Source: Plantactinospora sp. BC1 (GTDB taxonomy: Bacteria; Actinomycetota; Actinomycetes; Mycobacteriales; Micromonosporaceae). Taken from it: DNA of 64,000 nt. Shown piece after piece: positions 51,130-59,383 of this stretch (position 1 is the stretch's first letter; every line of letters starts with the position of its first letter). Location of the stretch: the NCBI RefSeq assembly GCF_003030345.1, contig NZ_CP028158.1, positions 806,001-870,000 on the forward strand. The letters are read 5' to 3'. The position numbers and the translations under genes are program-made. Under the pieces are notes generated by a model. The model worked only from the letters and a program-made list of their open reading frames with translations, made no database searches and was not told where the DNA came from.

Positions 51130-52643
51130 CGCAGGCTCCCCTCGGCGCGTACCCGCTGGGAGAGCAGGAAGAAGCCCCGGTGCGCCACCTGCGCCACCCG
51201 GGACTGCGCCGGGCTCGCCCCGGCGACCGCGTACACCCGCCACCGGGTGGCCGCCTCCAGCGCGGCCCGGGCCAACTGCTCCGGTGCGGCGGCCGGCAGG
51301 CTCAGGATCCAGCGCGGGTCGGTGGAGAGCGCCAGCCGGGTCAGCTCCTGCTCCATCGGCTCCGGCAGCTCCACCGAGCCGGAACTGACCAGCTGGGCCA
51401 CCTCCAGCAGCCGCAGGCGGTGGTACTCCGGCTGTTGCAGCACCTGCTCGATCGCGTCCCGCAGCAGCTCCCGGTCCTCGGGCCGGGGAGCGTGGCTGGC
51501 CAGCTTCTCCAGGGTGGCGAGCCCCCAACCGGCCTTGATCGCGTCGGTACGCCACCGGAACGCCTGGTCGAGGGTGTTGCGCAGCCGGGGGAAGCCGGAC
51601 GCGGCGAAGAGCAGGCGTACCAGGTCACCGCTGGACAACTGCGGCTCGGCGGCGAACTGGGCGATGGCGAAGCCGATGCCGTACAGGTCGAGCAGCCGCA
51701 GCAGCCGCTCCCGCTGCTGCCCGGGCACCGGACAGTCCCGGGACGTGAACAGGTCGACCGAGGCGAGCAGTACCGCCCGTTCCGCGGCCGGCAGCCGGGC
51801 GATCGTCCGCAGCGCCTCGCAGTCGGCGGCGGTGAGCCGACCGGCCTCGGTCGTCTCGGCCAGCAGCCCGACGATCGGCACCACCTCGGAGACGACCCGA
51901 CGCAGTACCCCGGTCTGGTCGGCGGCGAGCGGGCCGGCCACCGGCCACGGGTCGGCCGCGCCGCCGACCAGCTTGTCCACCTTGTTGAACAGGCCGAGCG
52001 AGTTGATCGGGTTGCTGGCCAGCCGGGCCGAGACCGACCGGAACGCCTCCAGCGCCGCCAGGTCGTCGTCCCGGACCGACTGGGTGAAGACGTAGACGAT
52101 CGCCTCGGCACCGGCGATCGCCCCGGCCGAGTCGTCGTCGATGTTGTCGTCGAACGGCGCGGTCGCGGCCTCGAACAGGAACCGGCGGGCACCGGCGCTG
52201 ACCGAGGTGTTCGTCGAGGCGAGACCGGGGGTGTCCAGCACGGTCAGGTCCCGCAGGTGGTCGCTGGTCAGCGTGACGTCGACGTAGGAGATCTCGGCGC
52301 GCGGCACGCCGAGCCGCTGCGGGATCATACCGGCGTCGTCGAGCGGCAGGCTGAGCCGGCTGCCGTCCCGGCGTACCACGTCGACCCGGTCGGCGGTGCC
52401 GTAGCGGAACTGGGTGACGATCCGGGTGCACTCGCCGACCTCGGTCGGCGCCACCCGTCGGCCGATCAGCGCGTTGACCAGCGTCGACTTGCCGGCCTTG
52501 AGCCGGCCGGCGATCGCCACCCGCAGCGGCTCGTCGAGCCGGCGGCGTACCCCCGACACCTGGGCTCCGGTAGCGGCACCGAGTCGCGGACCGACCTCGT
52601 CACAGAGGCCGGCGACCCGGGCGCTGAGCGGACCTGCTCCCAT
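51126..52643 (-). CDS. Dynamin-like GTPase without membrane segment (DynB-like)
   Basis: A 505-residue GTPase: P-loop AGRLKAGKSTLVNALIG near residue 45, G3 LDTPGLAST and G4 LFNKVDKL, followed by an all-helical region with no hydrophobic hairpin. It is the first gene of the three-gene operon and is translated in step with the larger partner. Soluble and membrane-inserting forms probably act as a heteromeric membrane-remodelling complex. That follows from known bacterial pairs and is not proved here. Confidence 0.83.
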   Translation of the reverse strand: MGAGPLSARVAGLCDEVGPRLGAATGAQVSGVRRRLDEPLRVAIAGRLKAGKSTLVNALIGRRVAPTEVGECTRIVTQFRYGTADRVDVVRRDGSRLSLPLDDAGMIPQRLGVPRAEISYVDVTLTSDHLRDLTVLDTPGLASTNTSVSAGARRFLFEAATAPFDDNIDDDSAGAIAGAEAIVYVFTQSVRDDDLAALEAFRSVSARLASNPINSLGLFNKVDKLVGGAADPWPVAGPLAADQTGVLRRVVSEVVPIVGLLAETTEAGRLTAADCEALRTIARLPAAERAVLLASVDLFTSRDCPVPGQQRERLLRLLDLYGIGFAIAQFAAEPQLSSGDLVRLLFAASGFPRLRNTLDQAFRWRTDAIKAGWGLATLEKLASHAPRPEDRELLRDAIEQVLQQPEYHRLRLLEVAQLVSSGSVELPEPMEQELTRLALSTDPRWILSLPAAAPEQLARAALEAATRWRVYAVAGASPAQSRVAQVAHRGFFLLSQRVRAEGSLR

Positions 52644-52853
52644 CGCTCGTCAGCCGGCGGTGCGGTCGGCGACAATGGCAGCAACCCGGTGGTGGAGCAC
52701 GCTCATCTCGTCTGCTGTCCTTCCGACACGACGGCGGGGGGCGGGCTGCCCCTGCCGGACATCACACTACGAATATCCTGCCGGCGCAGGATCCCATGTT
52801 CGTGCCACCGTCTTCCACGGTGGTGCGGCGTCGACCCGGGCGGGGGAGGGCCA

Positions 52854-55622
52854 GTGCGGCAAGCGTCGGTCGGTGACCTGCCCGACCAGTTCCGCCCCGC
52901 CGACCTGCCCGGCGACGGGTCCGCCGGCGATCCGGCACCGGACGTCGTCGCGGTCGGCTCCGCCCTGCTCGCCACCCCCGGCCTGGTGGTGCTGCACAGT
53001 GGACCCGGCGGCGGGCGCAGCACCGCGCTGCACCGGCTCGGCGCCGCGTTCCGGGGACCCGTCTTCGCCGGTGGCGGCCTGGCCAGCCTGCCCGGCGAAC
53101 CGGCGTTCGCGCTGACCCGCGCCGTCCGGGTCCGGCTGCCCGGGCACGATCCCGCACTGCTCGCCGAGGCGGTCCGATCCCGGGTACGCGCCGGCCTGCT
53201 GCTCCTCGACGACCTCCAGTGGGTCGATCCGGCCACCCTCGCCGCCCTGGTACCGCTGGCCAGGCACTGCCGGGTCGCGGTCGCGCTGCGTACCCCGCAC
53301 CGGCTGCCGCCGCCCGCGGTGGCGGCGTTGCGGTCCGTCGCGGCCGGCTGGCTCGCGGTGCCGCCGCTGACCGTGGACGCGGCGACCGCGCTGGCCGGAC
53401 GGATCGCCCCCGGGCTCGGCCCGTCGACCGTCGCCGACGTGGTCCGGCAGGCCGGCGGCACACCGCTGGCGGTGGTGACCCTGGCCCGCCAGGCGGCCGC
53501 CCGACGGGCGACCGGAACACACCGACCCGACACCCCCGGGCAGCGGCGTCCGGAGCCGGTGCCGGCGGACCGCGACGCCGACCAGGTCGGCTACGCGGTG
53601 GCGGCGGCGCTGGCCGACCTGACCCGGCCGGCCCGCACCACGCTGGCCGCACTCGGGCTGCTCGGCCGGCCGGCACCGGCGGGCCTGCTCGGCGCCGGGG
53701 TCGACGAACTGGACGCCGCCGGCCTGGTCACCGTCGAGCGGGACGCGGTCGCCCCGGTGTCGCCGTACGTCGCCGAGGTCGCCGCCGGGCTGCTCGACGA
53801 GACCGGCCGGCGGGCGCTGCACCGGCGCCTCGCCGACCTCGTACCGCCGGTCGAGGCGGTCCGGCACCTGGCGGCGGCCGGTGACGGCGCAGCGGCGTAC
53901 CGCCGGGCACTGGCCGTCGCCGCCACCACCGACACCGCCGGTACCCGCGCCGAACTGCTGCTGCTGGCCTGCGCGCTGCCCGGCGTCGAGCCGGACCCGG
54001 CGGTACGGGTCGACGCCGCCCGGGCCGCGCTCGCCTGCGGCCGCCCCCGGGCGGCGGCCCGGGCGCTGACCACCGGCACCCCGCTCGGGGTCGACCCGGA
54101 CCTGTTGCGGGCGGAGGCGCTGGTCCAGCTCGGCGACCTGACCGGCGCCCGGTCGGCGGTGGCCCGGATACCGGACTCGGCCACGCCGGAGCAGCTCGCC
54201 GCCCGGGACCGGATCGTGCTCCTCGCCCAACTCGGCGCCGACCCGGCCGAGGCGACCCGGTCGGCGGCCCGGATCACCGCCGTGCACGGCCCGGAGCCGG
54301 CGCACCCGGGCCTGCGGGCCGCGCTGGCGGCGGTACGCGCCGCGAACCGTGCCCCGGGCTGGGAGTCGGCGCTCGCCTCGGCCGCCGCCGAGGCGGGTGC
54401 GGCCGGTGATCCGCTCTCCGCCCGCTGGAGTGCCTGGCTGCTGGTCGAGACGCTGCTCGCCGACGGCCGGCTCGCCGAGGCGGGACAGGCCGCCGAGGCG
54501 GCCGAAGACGCCTGCGCGGCCGACCTCGCCTACAGCTGGCAGACCCGTTTCCTGGCCGCCCGGCTCTGGTGCGCGGCGCTACGCGGCGGGCCACCCGCCC
54601 TCGACCCCCACGGCACCCTCGACCGCGACGGCGCCCTCGACCCGGATGGTGCTCGCGACTCCGGCAACGTCCTGGGCCCGGACGGCGCCCTCGGCCCGAC
54701 TGGCGCTCTCGGCCCGGGCGCGGCGCTCGACGCCGGCAACGCCGTCAACCCGACCGGCGCCCTCGGCTCGGACAGGGCGCTCGACGCCGACGAGGCGCTG
54801 CGGCGGGCCGGTGACCTGACCGACCGGACCCTGCCCGCCCCGGCCCGGGGCTACGCGGTGGCCGCCGCCAGCCTGATCGAGGCCGACGGTGGGCTGCTCG
54901 GCCCGGCCCGGTCCCGGCTGGCCACCACCACCGGCGGCTCCGCCGGCACCGACGCGCTGCTCGACTGGGTCGGCCGGGAGGCGGCCTGGCTCGACGGCCA
55001 GCCGGACCGGGCCGCCGGGCGGTCCTCCGGCGGCCCGCCGCTGATCGACGGGCTGCGGCAGATCACCGCACGCTGGGCGGCCTACGACGGCGCGGAGGCA
55101 GAATCCGCTTCGGTTCTGCCCGACGGTGCGGTGACGGCGGTGCCGCCCGAGCCGGTGCCGGTGTGGCAGACACTCGCTGCCTGGGACACCCCGGGCGGTG
55201 ACCCGGCCGGCTTCACCCGGGCCGCGAACGGCTGGCGGGACGTGGCGGTCCGCGAGGAGGTGCGCTGCCTGCTCGCCGCCGGCCTGCACGAGCCGGACCC
55301 GTCCCGGAGCGTCCCGCTGCTGCTGACCGCCGAGGAGCGCGCCGAACGGGCCGGACTGGTCGTGCTGCTCGGCCGGATCCGCCGGGCGCTGCGCCGGCAC
55401 GCCGTACGGCGGGAGGTCCGGGGCGCCCGGGCGGACGGCGACCTCACCGACCGGGAGCGGGAGGTACTCCGGCTGGTGGCGGCCGGTGAACCGACCCGAC
55501 GCATCGCCGGCCAACTGGGTATATCCGCTGAGACGGTGGAGACCCACGTCCGGTCCGGGATGCGCAAGCTGGGCGCCCGTACCCGTACCGAGGCCGCGGC
55601 CCTCGCCTTGGAGGCGCTGTGA
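52854..55622 (+). CDS. Large LuxR-family ATPase regulator (LAL-like) with atypical P-loop
   Basis: A 922-residue regulator: an N-terminal ATPase-like domain, long TPR-like helical repeats and a C-terminal LuxR helix-turn-helix (DLTDREREVLRLVAAGEP). The nucleotide loop reads GPGGGRST, with Arg in place of the invariant Walker A Lys, while Walker B LLLLDDLQWVD is intact, so ATP hydrolysis may be lost. Residues about 582-648 hold a degenerate Gly-Ala-Leu-Asp-Pro repeat insertion. GTG 52854 follows GGGGGAGGG. It is divergent from the dynamin operon across 210 bp that shows no other gene. Confidence 0.82.
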   Translation: MRQASVGDLPDQFRPADLPGDGSAGDPAPDVVAVGSALLATPGLVVLHSGPGGGRSTALHRLGAAFRGPVFAGGGLASLPGEPAFALTRAVRVRLPGHDPALLAEAVRSRVRAGLLLLDDLQWVDPATLAALVPLARHCRVAVALRTPHRLPPPAVAALRSVAAGWLAVPPLTVDAATALAGRIAPGLGPSTVADVVRQAGGTPLAVVTLARQAAARRATGTHRPDTPGQRRPEPVPADRDADQVGYAVAAALADLTRPARTTLAALGLLGRPAPAGLLGAGVDELDAAGLVTVERDAVAPVSPYVAEVAAGLLDETGRRALHRRLADLVPPVEAVRHLAAAGDGAAAYRRALAVAATTDTAGTRAELLLLACALPGVEPDPAVRVDAARAALACGRPRAAARALTTGTPLGVDPDLLRAEALVQLGDLTGARSAVARIPDSATPEQLAARDRIVLLAQLGADPAEATRSAARITAVHGPEPAHPGLRAALAAVRAANRAPGWESALASAAAEAGAAGDPLSARWSAWLLVETLLADGRLAEAGQAAEAAEDACAADLAYSWQTRFLAARLWCAALRGGPPALDPHGTLDRDGALDPDGARDSGNVLGPDGALGPTGALGPGAALDAGNAVNPTGALGSDRALDADEALRRAGDLTDRTLPAPARGYAVAAASLIEADGGLLGPARSRLATTTGGSAGTDALLDWVGREAAWLDGQPDRAAGRSSGGPPLIDGLRQITARWAAYDGAEAESASVLPDGAVTAVPPEPVPVWQTLAAWDTPGGDPAGFTRAANGWRDVAVREEVRCLLAAGLHEPDPSRSVPLLLTAEERAERAGLVVLLGRIRRALRRHAVRREVRGARADGDLTDREREVLRLVAAGEPTRRIAGQLGISAETVETHVRSGMRKLGARTRTEAAALALEAL
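54599..54797 (+). repeat. Degenerate repeat tract inside the LuxR-type gene
   Basis: Imperfect 18-21 bp units around GGCGCCCTCGACCCG encode variants of DGALDPDG, GALGP and GNAVNPTG. The tract is in frame and flanked by ordinary helical repeat sequence. Confidence 0.65.
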
Positions 55623-55644
55623 CTGGTGCTGTGGAGGTGCAGCG

Positions 55645-56175
55645 ATGACCGATCCGCCGCGCTACGTCGTACCGTCGGCGACCGACGCGACCACGGTGCT
55701 GCGCCGACTGGCCCGGGACGGGTGGTCGACCCGGGAGGGGTTCGCGGTCGCCGAGCCCGGCTGGGACCTGGCCGCCGCCCGGCTGGTGCTCTTCGGCCGG
55801 GTACCGGATGCCGAGACGGTCCGGCTGGCGGTGCTGGCCGCCGCCCGTGGTGCCGGTGTGGTGGCCATCGTGGACCCGGCCGGTGAGGTCGGCCGGGCAC
55901 TCGTCGACGACCTGAGCCGGCTCGGCCCGGTGCACCGGGATCCGGACGAGGCGCCGGAGTCCGACACCGAGTCGGTGCTGAGCCGGCTGATTCCCGAGCA
56001 GCGGGCACTGCTGGAGCGGCTCGCCGACGGCGAGACGATCGCCGCCGCCGCGGCGGCGGAGTTCCTGTCGCTGCGCACCGCCAACCGGCGGATCGCGCAG
56101 GCCCGTGAGGCGCTCGGGGTGCGCACCACCCGGGAGGCGGTCCTCGCCTACCTGCGGCAGCGCCGCTCCGGCTGA
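55645..56175 (+). CDS. Small LuxR-HTH-like protein
   Basis: A 176-residue protein. The C-terminal 60 residues (LIPEQRALLERLADGETIAA then FLSLRTANRRIAQAREALG) read as a LuxR-type helix-turn-helix. The N-terminal 110 residues keep the shape of a receiver-like alpha/beta domain without an obvious phospho-acceptor. ATG 55645 has GTGGAGGTG upstream. It starts 22 bp after the large LuxR regulator, with which it is probably co-transcribed and may cooperate. Confidence 0.65.
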   Translation: MTDPPRYVVPSATDATTVLRRLARDGWSTREGFAVAEPGWDLAAARLVLFGRVPDAETVRLAVLAAARGAGVVAIVDPAGEVGRALVDDLSRLGPVHRDPDEAPESDTESVLSRLIPEQRALLERLADGETIAAAAAAEFLSLRTANRRIAQAREALGVRTTREAVLAYLRQRRSG

Positions 56176-56217
56176 CCGACGCAGCAGGCACTTTCCGGGG
56201 TCGACGCGGCGGCGCGG

Positions 56218-56751
56218 TCAGACCACGTACGAGGCGATGGTGCGCGCACAGTCGAGAGACTCGGTACGGCCGGAGTCGACCTCGACGTCGTAGCGGACGC
56301 CCCGGTGCACGATCTCGGCCTGCGACACCGCCATCCCGATCACGCGGTCCCCGCGTGCGATCTCCCGGCCCGCCGCCACGTCCGCCGCGCAGCGCACCCC
56401 GACCCAGAGCACGTCGAGGTCCGTCAGGTAACCACGGGTGCGCTCCTGGGAGGCGGCGCCGCCGAGGAACACCTCGTCGAGGATGATCCGCGCTCCGGCG
56501 CGCGCCATCGCGGCGATGCCGACCAGCCAGGCGTGCTGCAACTCGTCGAAGTCCTCGCCGACGATGACCTCGCCCTCGGGGCCGAAGGTCAGCCCGGAGG
56601 GGGAGTTCAGCATGGCCGGTGGCAGCCGGTCGATCAGGTCGTCCACGCCGAAGCTGATCCACGGGCGCGGCAGTATGTGCTTGAGGCACCGGGCGATCGC
56701 CGACTTCCCCGAGCTGGAGCCGCCGTTGAGCACGATGACCTGTGTCGTCAC
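56218..56751 (-). CDS. Chloramphenicol-phosphotransferase-like kinase
   Basis: A 177-residue P-loop kinase of the CPT family: VIVLNGGSSSGKSAIA at the N-terminus, then SFGVDDLIDRLP with the putative catalytic Asp, then RIILDEVFLGGA. True CPT phosphorylates chloramphenicol in its producer; many relatives have unknown substrates. GTG 56751 is used because it directly precedes the P-loop, as in the family; the long frame upstream lies antisense to other sequence. Confidence 0.83.
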   Translation of the reverse strand: MTTQVIVLNGGSSSGKSAIARCLKHILPRPWISFGVDDLIDRLPPAMLNSPSGLTFGPEGEVIVGEDFDELQHAWLVGIAAMARAGARIILDEVFLGGAASQERTRGYLTDLDVLWVGVRCAADVAAGREIARGDRVIGMAVSQAEIVHRGVRYDVEVDSGRTESLDCARTIASYVV

Positions 56752-56882
56752 TTGATCGTTCGCCTTCCCCGGGAGATCCGCTCCACCCTGCGCGGACCTG
56801 CGGGGGTGGCGGTCCGAGACAGCGTAGTGCCGCTCGTCGGAATCGGATCGGATCCGCCGGTCGGGGCGGTCGCGAGCGAGGC

Positions 56883-57680
56883 TCAGTTGCCGGGTGCGGC
56901 GCCGGGGTCGCTGCGGCGATGCTGGCGGCGAGTCTCGGTCGGCCGGGTCGGGTCGACGTAGCGGGGCAGGTCGGGTTCGTCGGGGCGCAGCGGGACCAGC
57001 GCGACGGTGAGCGCCTCGATGATCGCCTCGGTGGCCCGGGCGGCGGCGCCGGGGCTGGCCGGGTCGATCCGGGTCAGGTCGACGGGTGGGCCGAAGTGCA
57101 CCCGGATCACCGGACGGCGGAGCATCGCCCGGCCGACCGCCCGGAGCATCCCGGCCGGTGCGGCGTACGGCAGTACCTCGTGCGCGCCCCACTGGGCGAC
57201 CGGTACCACGGTGGCGCCGCTGGCGAAGGCGAGCCGGGCGGTGCCGGTCTTGCCCCGCTCGGGCCACATGCCGGGGTCGAGTCCCATCCGCCCCTCCGGG
57301 TAGACCAGCACCACCGAGCCCTGGGTGACGGCGGCCGCCGCGTGTTCCAGGGCGAGCCCGACGGTCGGGGTGCGCCGGTCGACCCGGATGTGTCCGCTGG
57401 CCCGCATCGCGGAGCCGACGATCGGGGCCCGGAACACCCCGCCGGTGGCCATGATCCGGGGCGCGATCCGGCGTACCCGGCAGGCGGCGGTCAGCACGAC
57501 CGGGTCGAACGGGTTGATGTGGTTGGCGGCCAGGATCAGCGGCCCGTGCCGTAGCTCCTCCGGCACGTCGCCGGTGACCCGGAGCCGGGCGAGCAGCCCG
57601 ACGACGCCCCGGGCGAGCACCTGGAGGAAGAGCCAGAAGCGGGGGGCGCGCCAGGGTGCGGCGGTGGTGGTGGTCTCCAT
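56883..57680 (-). CDS. 1-acyl-sn-glycerol-3-phosphate acyltransferase (PlsC-like)
   Basis: A 265-residue acyltransferase with the catalytic AANHINPFDP (NHx4D) and VLVYPEGRMG (EGxR) motifs and one hydrophobic helix near residue 20. It probably makes phosphatidic acid or acylates a related lipid. ATG 57680 is the start; the 36-codon extension is low-complexity. The C-terminal 30 residues are polar and disordered. Confidence 0.88.
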   Translation of the reverse strand: METTTTAAPWRAPRFWLFLQVLARGVVGLLARLRVTGDVPEELRHGPLILAANHINPFDPVVLTAACRVRRIAPRIMATGGVFRAPIVGSAMRASGHIRVDRRTPTVGLALEHAAAAVTQGSVVLVYPEGRMGLDPGMWPERGKTGTARLAFASGATVVPVAQWGAHEVLPYAAPAGMLRAVGRAMLRRPVIRVHFGPPVDLTRIDPASPGAAARATEAIIEALTVALVPLRPDEPDLPRYVDPTRPTETRRQHRRSDPGAAPGN

Positions 57681-57803
57681 CAGCGGTCGATCGTCGCACG
57701 CGCCGGCCGCCGGGGAGGCCCGGGGCGGGGTGTGCTGGGCACCGGACCCCGATGCCGGCCGGTGACGTGATCGACCTCCCAGCGCCACCGTCTACGACGA
57801 CAG

Positions 57804-57830
57804 GTAGTATTTACTACGTCCGGTAGTAAA
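57804..57830. promoter_or_regulatory. Overlapping dyad operator upstream of cydA
   Basis: GTAGTATTTACTAC (57804-57817) is a perfect palindrome. Its right half TTTACTAC also pairs with GTAGTAAA (57823-57830), so three half-sites stand in a row, 16 bp before the start codon. TAGTAT (57805-57810) could be the -10. It does not resemble the Rex consensus I know. Confidence 0.7.
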
Positions 57831-57845
57831 CCTGGGGGGTCAACC

Positions 57846-59288
57846 GTGGACGCGCTCGACGTCGCCCGGTGGCAGTTCGGTGTCACCACCGTCTACCACT
57901 TCCTCTTCGTACCGCTGACCATCGGGCTGTCGGTGCTCGTGGCGATCCTGCAAACCCGCTGGCACCGCACCGGGGAGCCGCGCTACCTGCGACTGACCAA
58001 GTTCTACGGCAAGCTCTTCCTGATCAACTTCGCGATGGGCGTGGTCACCGGCATCGTGCAGGAGTTCCAGTTCGGGATGAACTGGAGCGACTACTCCCGC
58101 TTCGTCGGCGACGTCTTCGGCGCCCCGCTGGCGATCGAGGCACTGCTCGCCTTCTTCCTCGAATCCACCTTCCTCGGCCTGTGGATCTTCGGCTGGGACC
58201 GGCTGCCCCGCCGGATCCACCTCGCCACCATCTGGGCCGCCGCGATCGGCTCGACGCTGAGCGCGTACTTCATCCTGGCCGCGAACTCGTGGATGCAGAA
58301 CCCGGTCGGCTACCGGATCAACCCCGACACCGGCCGCGCCGAACTCACCGACATCGTCGCCGTACTCACCAACAAGGTCACCCTGGTCACCTTCCCGCAC
58401 ACCCTCGCCGGCTGCTTCCTGGTCGCCGGGGCGCTGATGGTCTCGATCGCCCTCTGGCACCTGCGCCGCCCGACCGGCACGACCGCCGACGAGAACCCGG
58501 CAGCGGGGGAGGACCGGGCCGCGTTCCGGTTCGCCGCCCGGTTCGGCTCCTGGGTCACCCTCGTCGCCGCCGTCGCCGTCGTGATCAGCGGCGACCTGCA
58601 AGGCAAGATCATGACGCAGGTACAGCCGATGAAGATGGCCGCCGCCGAGGCGCTCTACACCACCGAGGCGCCCGCCTCGTTCTCCGTACTCACCGTCGGC
58701 AGCCTGGACGGCAGCCGGGAACTCTTCGCGATCAAGATCCCGTACCTGCTCTCGGTGCTCGGCACCGGCGACCCGAACGGCCAGGTCATGGGCATCAACG
58801 ACCTCCAGGCCCAGTACGTCGCCCAGTACGGCCCCGGCAGCTACACCCCGATCATCCCGGTCACCTACTGGAGCTTCCGATTCATGATCGGCTTCGGGCT
58901 GGCCGCCGCCGCGATCGCACTCTGGGTGCTCTGGGCGCAGCGCCGCGGCCGTACCCCGAACTCCCGCTGGCTGGTCCGGGCCGGCCTGGTCATGCCGGTC
59001 CTGCCGCTCGCCGCGAACTGCTTCGGCTGGATCTTCACCGAGATGGGCCGGCAGCCGTGGGTCGTCTTCGGCGAGATGCTCACCCGCGACGGCGTCTCCC
59101 GCAGCGTCTCCCTGGCCGAGGTACTCACCTCGTTCACCGCCTTCACCCTGGTCTACGCCACCCTCGCGATCGTCGAGGTCAAGCTGCTGATCCGGTACGC
59201 CCGGGCCGGCCTGCCGGACACCGCACCACCGGCCGAACCCGAACCCGACGCCGACGACGAGGACCGCCCGCTCGCCTTCGCCTACTGA
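57846..59288 (+). CDS. cydA: Cytochrome bd ubiquinol oxidase subunit I
   Basis: A 480-residue CydA with about nine membrane helices. Heme ligands are visible: H18 in TTVYHFLFVPLT, the histidine in FPHTLAGC and the methionine in TEMGRQPW. The proton-channel glutamates are in AIEALLAFFLESTF. The Q-loop is the short actinobacterial form. The quinol in these bacteria is menaquinol. GTG 57846 follows GGGGGGT and a dyad operator. cydB follows after 95 bp; cydC and cydD are not adjacent. Confidence 0.95.
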   Translation: MDALDVARWQFGVTTVYHFLFVPLTIGLSVLVAILQTRWHRTGEPRYLRLTKFYGKLFLINFAMGVVTGIVQEFQFGMNWSDYSRFVGDVFGAPLAIEALLAFFLESTFLGLWIFGWDRLPRRIHLATIWAAAIGSTLSAYFILAANSWMQNPVGYRINPDTGRAELTDIVAVLTNKVTLVTFPHTLAGCFLVAGALMVSIALWHLRRPTGTTADENPAAGEDRAAFRFAARFGSWVTLVAAVAVVISGDLQGKIMTQVQPMKMAAAEALYTTEAPASFSVLTVGSLDGSRELFAIKIPYLLSVLGTGDPNGQVMGINDLQAQYVAQYGPGSYTPIIPVTYWSFRFMIGFGLAAAAIALWVLWAQRRGRTPNSRWLVRAGLVMPVLPLAANCFGWIFTEMGRQPWVVFGEMLTRDGVSRSVSLAEVLTSFTAFTLVYATLAIVEVKLLIRYARAGLPDTAPPAEPEPDADDEDRPLAFAY

Positions 59289-59383
59289 CCCCACCGGCCC
59301 CTGCTGATCCCCACCGGCCCCCGGCCCGGCCCACCCCGCCGGCGCCGGTATCCCGACCACGACCGATCCGACCGGAGTCCACG

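Noticed and set aside
51180-52853. N-terminal extension of the LuxR-type regulator over the dynamin gene
   Set aside because: The plus-strand frame is open but antisense to a GTPase with clear motifs; GTG 52854 has a strong ribosome-binding site.
54599-54797. CRISPR-like repeat array
   Set aside because: Repeats are degenerate, in coding frame, and lack constant repeat and unique spacer structure.
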